Positions 22,320 to 25,412 of a stretch of 25,412 nt of DNA are shown one piece after another (the first letter of the stretch is position 1; each line of letters begins with the position of its first letter). The DNA is from JBEVEP01 sp040512755. GTDB lineage: Bacteria > Pseudomonadota > Alphaproteobacteria > Rhizobiales > Rhizobiaceae. Below the pieces are notes generated by a model. That model did no database searches and had not been told where the DNA came from. It worked only from the letters and a program-made list of their open reading frames with translations. Made by a program: the position numbers and the translations under genes. Location of the stretch: positions 1 to 25,412 of the forward strand of contig JBEVEP010000219.1 of assembly GCA_040512755.1 (NCBI GenBank), written 5' to 3'.

Positions 22320-23459
22320 TCAGGCTCCCTGCCGGGACTTGCGCTTAGACCCTTGCGGCCGCGCACGGGCGTCCGTGTGGGGCGGGCTGATGCGGCTGCG
22401 CGCCGCCGCGATGCGCTCGGGCTGCAGACCGCTTTGCCGCTGCGCCGCCGTCCCTGTGTAGGACAGCGTGAACTGCAGCGCGCTGCGGTGAGCCATGACG
22501 GCGAACATCGCCTGGATCCCGAGATCGCCGCGATAGCTGTCCTGGAACACCAGCGGCGGTGCCAGCAGCCGTCTCTCGAGCCCCTCTTCCCAGTCATCGA
22601 AGAAAGCGGGCGGCATGCCCTTCGCCTTGGCGAGCTTGGACAGCGGCCTGTTGTACCACGTAAAAACGTCCTTGTTGCGCAGCGCCCACACTTCGACGGC
22701 GGTCCCGACATAAGGATACCGCGCCATCAGCGATTTCAGGAATTCGCCTGAGATAGGCCCCGTCGCGGCGCGATTCACGAACGCCTCGAACACCGCGACC
22801 GGCTCCGCGAACAGCAGCGCGTAGGCGGCAAGCGACAGGAACTTGTCGAACGTGTCGCGCTCCAGCCGCGCCGATGCGTATTCATAGGCCCGCGCATATT
22901 CCTCCGGCAGGCCCGGCAGCGCGACGGCCTTGAGCATTCCATCGTGATCCGAGACCTGTTCGAGGCTGCGTGCTTGGAAGTAGTAGGCTGCGCCCTCGAT
23001 GATATCTATCGGCGACAGCGATGAGCCTTCGTCGCGGTGCCGGAGGGACCGCAGGATATTCCTGGCGATTCGCCCGAAGCCGGCCAGCCGCGCGTCGTCG
23101 GAACCGTCTTGCTTGAAGCGATTGAGCGTTCCCGTCAGCGCGTCGGACAAGGCCGCCACGGTCTCGAAGAGGTAGCCGCAGCTCAACACCTGAAGGTAAT
23201 GGAAGTATTCGTGCATCGACGTTTCGACGATGAGCCTCTCGCGCTGGCTCAGCTCCGCATTCCACCTGCCTTGCGCCTTGCTGCGCTTCGCCACCAGCGC
23301 CTTGTACTCGGCGTTCTTGCAGTGCACGTAGAGCAGTCCCGAAATGAAGTCGAACTCGCCGAGGCATCCCCTCGGCAGCAGGTCGAGCATGTCCTGAATT
23401 CGGATCTGTGCGTCGTCCACGGACTGGCCGCGGGGCTTCTTCAATGGCTGGGTCTCCAT
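22320..23459 (-). CDS. Putative zinc metallopeptidase-like protein with HExxH motif
   Basis: This 379-residue protein of no family I recognise contains HEYFHYLQ with the zinc motif HExxH at residues 83-87. A downstream Glu155 in DIIEGAAYYFQ could be the third ligand in a gluzincin-like arrangement. The rest is mostly helical and soluble, with no signal peptide. The C-terminal 40 residues are Arg, Ser and Gln-rich and probably disordered. Its ATG lies within the end of the upstream 202-residue gene (19 bases of overlap), so the two are translationally coupled. The region looks more GC-rich than its surroundings, which may indicate transfer. Catalysis is inferred from the motif only. Confidence 0.7.
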   Translation of the reverse strand: METQPLKKPRGQSVDDAQIRIQDMLDLLPRGCLGEFDFISGLLYVHCKNAEYKALVAKRSKAQGRWNAELSQRERLIVETSMHEYFHYLQVLSCGYLFETVAALSDALTGTLNRFKQDGSDDARLAGFGRIARNILRSLRHRDEGSSLSPIDIIEGAAYYFQARSLEQVSDHDGMLKAVALPGLPEEYARAYEYASARLERDTFDKFLSLAAYALLFAEPVAVFEAFVNRAATGPISGEFLKSLMARYPYVGTAVEVWALRNKDVFTWYNRPLSKLAKAKGMPPAFFDDWEEGLERRLLAPPLVFQDSYRGDLGIQAMFAVMAHRSALQFTLSYTGTAAQRQSGLQPERIAAARSRISPPHTDARARPQGSKRKSRQGA

Positions 23460-24049
23460 TTGCCGTCGGAGCTCTGGTGAACGACGGCAACTGTTCCGCT
23501 ATGGGCGTTCAGCTTGGACAGCCGGCCTAGAACCTGCTCGACGCTCTTCGTCGACCAGCGTGTGCCCTTGGCGGACAGGCGCTTTGCGATATCGCCGGCG
23601 GCGAGCCCACCCTCGGCCTCCTCGAGCAACTGAAGCACGCGCAGGTCGACTTCTTCGAGCTTGACGCCCTTGCGCCACAGGTTCCAGCCGGTCTCGGCGG
23701 CGGCCGCGAGGGCGCCGACGACGGGCGCCGCGGCGGACGCCCCGCTCACGGCAGCGAGGCCGGCCAGCGCCGCGGTGCGAAGCACGTTGAAGAAACCAAG
23801 GTCCTCCTGCCGGATGACCCAGCGGTTAATCCGGAAGGCTATGCCGAGCGCGGGCACCTGCTTGTCCTTGCATCTGGCGGCGAGGCGCGCTGCGACATGC
23901 TGCGCGATCTCACCCGGAAGTTCGCCGGCGAGCAGCTGCGCCACGAACGCCCCACACTCTTCCTGCGACGAGAACACACGGCCAGCAATACCTTCATCCG
24001 CATCGTGGCGACCGCCGCGTTCTTCGTCGTCGTACATGTAGATGCGCAT
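23441..24049 (-). CDS. Hypothetical protein with hydrophobic centre and C-terminal winged-helix-like domain
   Basis: The 202-residue product begins MRIYMYDDEE. It has a soluble N-terminal part, an Ala/Gly-rich hydrophobic stretch (about 90-120) that could insert in or contact a membrane, and then a segment resembling a winged helix (about 132-200). That segment contains VDLRVLQLLEEAEGGLAAGDIAKRL, TKSVEQVLGRLSKL and a short final strand. AAAGG precedes the ATG at usable spacing. It overlaps the HExxH-protein gene by 19 bases, so the two form a unit. The winged helix may bind DNA or act as a protein-interaction module. No named family is recognised. Confidence 0.68.
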   Translation of the reverse strand: MRIYMYDDEERGGRHDADEGIAGRVFSSQEECGAFVAQLLAGELPGEIAQHVAARLAARCKDKQVPALGIAFRINRWVIRQEDLGFFNVLRTAALAGLAAVSGASAAAPVVGALAAAAETGWNLWRKGVKLEEVDLRVLQLLEEAEGGLAAGDIAKRLSAKGTRWSTKSVEQVLGRLSKLNAHSGTVAVVHQSSDGKWRPSH

Positions 24050-24284
24050 CGAGCTAAACCTTTCGCGTCATTTTCCCGCGCCACGCCCCAGCTTTCAATG
24101 TTGCATGGGGATGTCTGGCATCGGTCGCGTCACCTACGGACGATCCGTCGAGGTCCACGCAAAGCCGCGCTTGGCCCACCACATGCTGGCAAGCTGACCA
24201 ACGCAAGTTCGTCCATTTGCGCGAAACGGTCTGTGAAGCAGGTCACGGCCATATCTGCACGCAACCGCTACAGCGCGGAGATCG
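24050..24284. other. Region without recognised intact gene
   Basis: This stretch lies upstream of the winged-helix gene and next to an aminopeptidase remnant. I see no intact gene, RNA gene or repeat. It may be decayed coding sequence or a recombination junction, and it must also hold the promoter of the minus-strand pair. Confidence 0.35.
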
Positions 24285-24565
24285 GACCTTCGATGGCGCG
24301 CGGCAATTGAGCCGTCACGAAGCCGATCGGAGGCACAGCGCCGAATTTCTCGCACCGATGTCGAAAATCCGGGACGAGATAAAGCAAGTCTATGACAGTT
24401 CCGGTACCTCGGAGCAGATGGCGGCTGCCAAAGCAGCCACAATCGACGAGCTGCGGACGCGCTACCGGCAGATGCGCGACAAGCGCTGGGCCGGATACCG
24501 AGGATACGACGCCTGGTTTCGATGCCCCGATCAACAACGCGAAGCTCGCCGCGACTGCTGTCTAA
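24285..24565 (+). pseudogene. Remnant of a putative aminopeptidase (PF10023-like)
   Basis: A plus-strand frame reads SAEFLAPMSKIRDEIKQVYD, then LRTRYRQMRDKRWAGYRGYDAWF. Removing one T near 24519-24521 continues it as DAPINNAKLAATAV before a TAA at 24563. This closely follows a conserved block of predicted bacterial aminopeptidases (R..Y..L...W.GY..YD.WF...INNAKLA). Both the HExxH-containing N-terminal part and the C-terminal remainder are absent. The fragment therefore looks like a frameshifted, truncated relic. The left boundary is approximate. Confidence 0.6.
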
Positions 24566-24579
24566 GGTGTTCAGGTTCC

Positions 24580-25412
24580 GGTGTTTCTCAGCTTGTTCGA
24601 CTTGTGTTCCGGCGGCTCCTCCTCCATCTGATCGACGGCAACGATCGGTCGCAGTTGCGTCGGGACCGAACCTTCGGCGGCCGCCGCTTTGGCGTGGGCC
24701 TGCCGTATCAGCGCCAAAGCTCGATCAAGTGAACTCTAACAGAGTTGAGCCAGCGCTGCCGGTTCGCAAGCCAGCTCAGGGAGGGCGCCTTCGCCAACCA
24801 GCCCCGCAGCCAGTGATGTGACCGGATCAGGTCCCTCCGACGGGCGGACCAGACAGCGGTGCCAAAAATTGATGCCAGCCTCTGCACCAGGCCGCGTGAT
24901 GGAAGGCAGCAGCCCTGCTCGCAGGAGAGAGGACTTGCCGGAGCCGCTCATACCACAGATGAGCAGGAATGCCTTGCCATTGGCGGCTTGCTGCCCAAGG
25001 CGTTCCATGCAGTCGCCAAATCGCCCGGGCTCGTCCGAAGAAGAGGTCAGCGTTTTCGACCTCGAAGGGGTTGAGACCTCGAAAGGGTGACGTGACCTGC
25101 TCCTCCGAGGGGAGAGGCACGCGGTAAGCGTGCACCGGCCGGGCGATGTTCTTCACTCGGTGCTCGCCCAGATCGATGAATTCGAGCGAGAGCCGATCGC
25201 GGGCCTGTGCGTAGACCGCTTCCGGAATGCATATTCCACCAGGGTGTGACAGCGCCTTCAGGCGGGCGGCGAAGTTCACACCGTCGCCCATGAGATTATC
25301 ACCCTCGACGGAAACATCGCCGAGATTGATGCCAATGCGAAAGCGCAGCCGGCTCGCCTCGGAGAGTTCAGCATTTTGTTTGTCGACTTCGAACTGGATT
25401 TCAGTGGCGCAC
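24580..25412 (-). pseudogene. Frameshifted class III adenylate cyclase fused to nSTAND ATPase domain, partial
   Basis: From the right window edge the minus strand encodes the end of a class III cyclase domain (LRFRIGINLGDVSVEGDNLM, GDGVNFAARLKALSHPGGIC, then IDLGEHRVKNIARPVHAYRV). This runs into ENADLFFGRARAI. One extra base in an A-run at 25018-25020 breaks the frame; the other frame continues as GDCMERLGQQAANGKAFLLI and GMSGSGKSSLLRAGLLPSI, the Walker A of an nSTAND ATPase. A TAG at 24736-24738 interrupts the frame, yet homologous-looking sequence goes on (LALIRQAHAKAAAAEG, then IVAVDQMEE) before it loses similarity near 24610. Intact relatives carry a long C-terminal repeat region, missing here. 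Most likely a decayed gene; the upstream part lies beyond the window. Confidence 0.75.

Overview
The window looks like chromosome or large replicon of a Hyphomicrobiales (Rhizobiales) alphaproteobacterium. Mesorhizobium or a relative is plausible but not proven. The grounds are the GC-rich coding, the PrkA/YhbH pair, two DUF982 proteins, a RIME-like palindromic intergenic repeat, and the style of the class III adenylate cyclase fragment. No rRNA, tRNA, CRISPR array or intact insertion sequence was recognised.

Layout. (1) 1-3059, minus: the stress-linked pair prkA then yhbH/yeaH (the latter cut by the window edge), separated by two tandem hairpins. (2) 3526-12283: an unusual accessory locus. 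Two paralogous LuxR-type regulators flank three very aspartate-rich, low-complexity proteins and a type I secretion ABC ATPase plus HlyD-type adaptor. A 25-codon ORF lies between the adaptor gene and the third acidic protein. (3) 12379-18565, minus: a compact operon running gntR, cystathionine-lyase-like PLP enzyme, sugar-type binding protein, two permeases, ATPase. A GntR/FadR-type operator sits just upstream. (4) 18676-22139: housekeeping and hypothetical genes (DUF4105 membrane protein, DHFR-like protein, two DUF982 proteins, a small hypothetical, a NUDIX hydrolase). (5) 22320-24049, minus: an overlapping pair, a C-terminal winged-helix-like protein and a putative HExxH metallopeptidase. 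(6) 24285-25412: two decayed genes, an aminopeptidase remnant and a frameshifted adenylate cyclase/nSTAND gene.

How the genes work together. The most interesting system is the central locus. The two regulators align without gaps over their first 150 residues (about 62 percent identical by hand count). Both carry Asn where a receiver domain has its phospho-accepting Asp, so they probably do not respond to ordinary phosphorylation. The acidic proteins share QD-x-x-x-D-x-D type repeats, lack RTX nonapeptides, and in one case end in a DFVMV tail typical of type I secretion signals. The ABC, HlyD, small ORF and third acidic protein genes are chained by overlapping start and stop codons. My inference is that the locus exports non-RTX acidic repeat proteins, perhaps for surface, matrix or cation binding, under dedicated phosphorylation-independent regulators. 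In the second operon, the pairing of a sugar-type importer with a C-S lyase-type enzyme suggests uptake and cleavage of a thio-conjugate or other amino-acid conjugate; its substrate is unknown.
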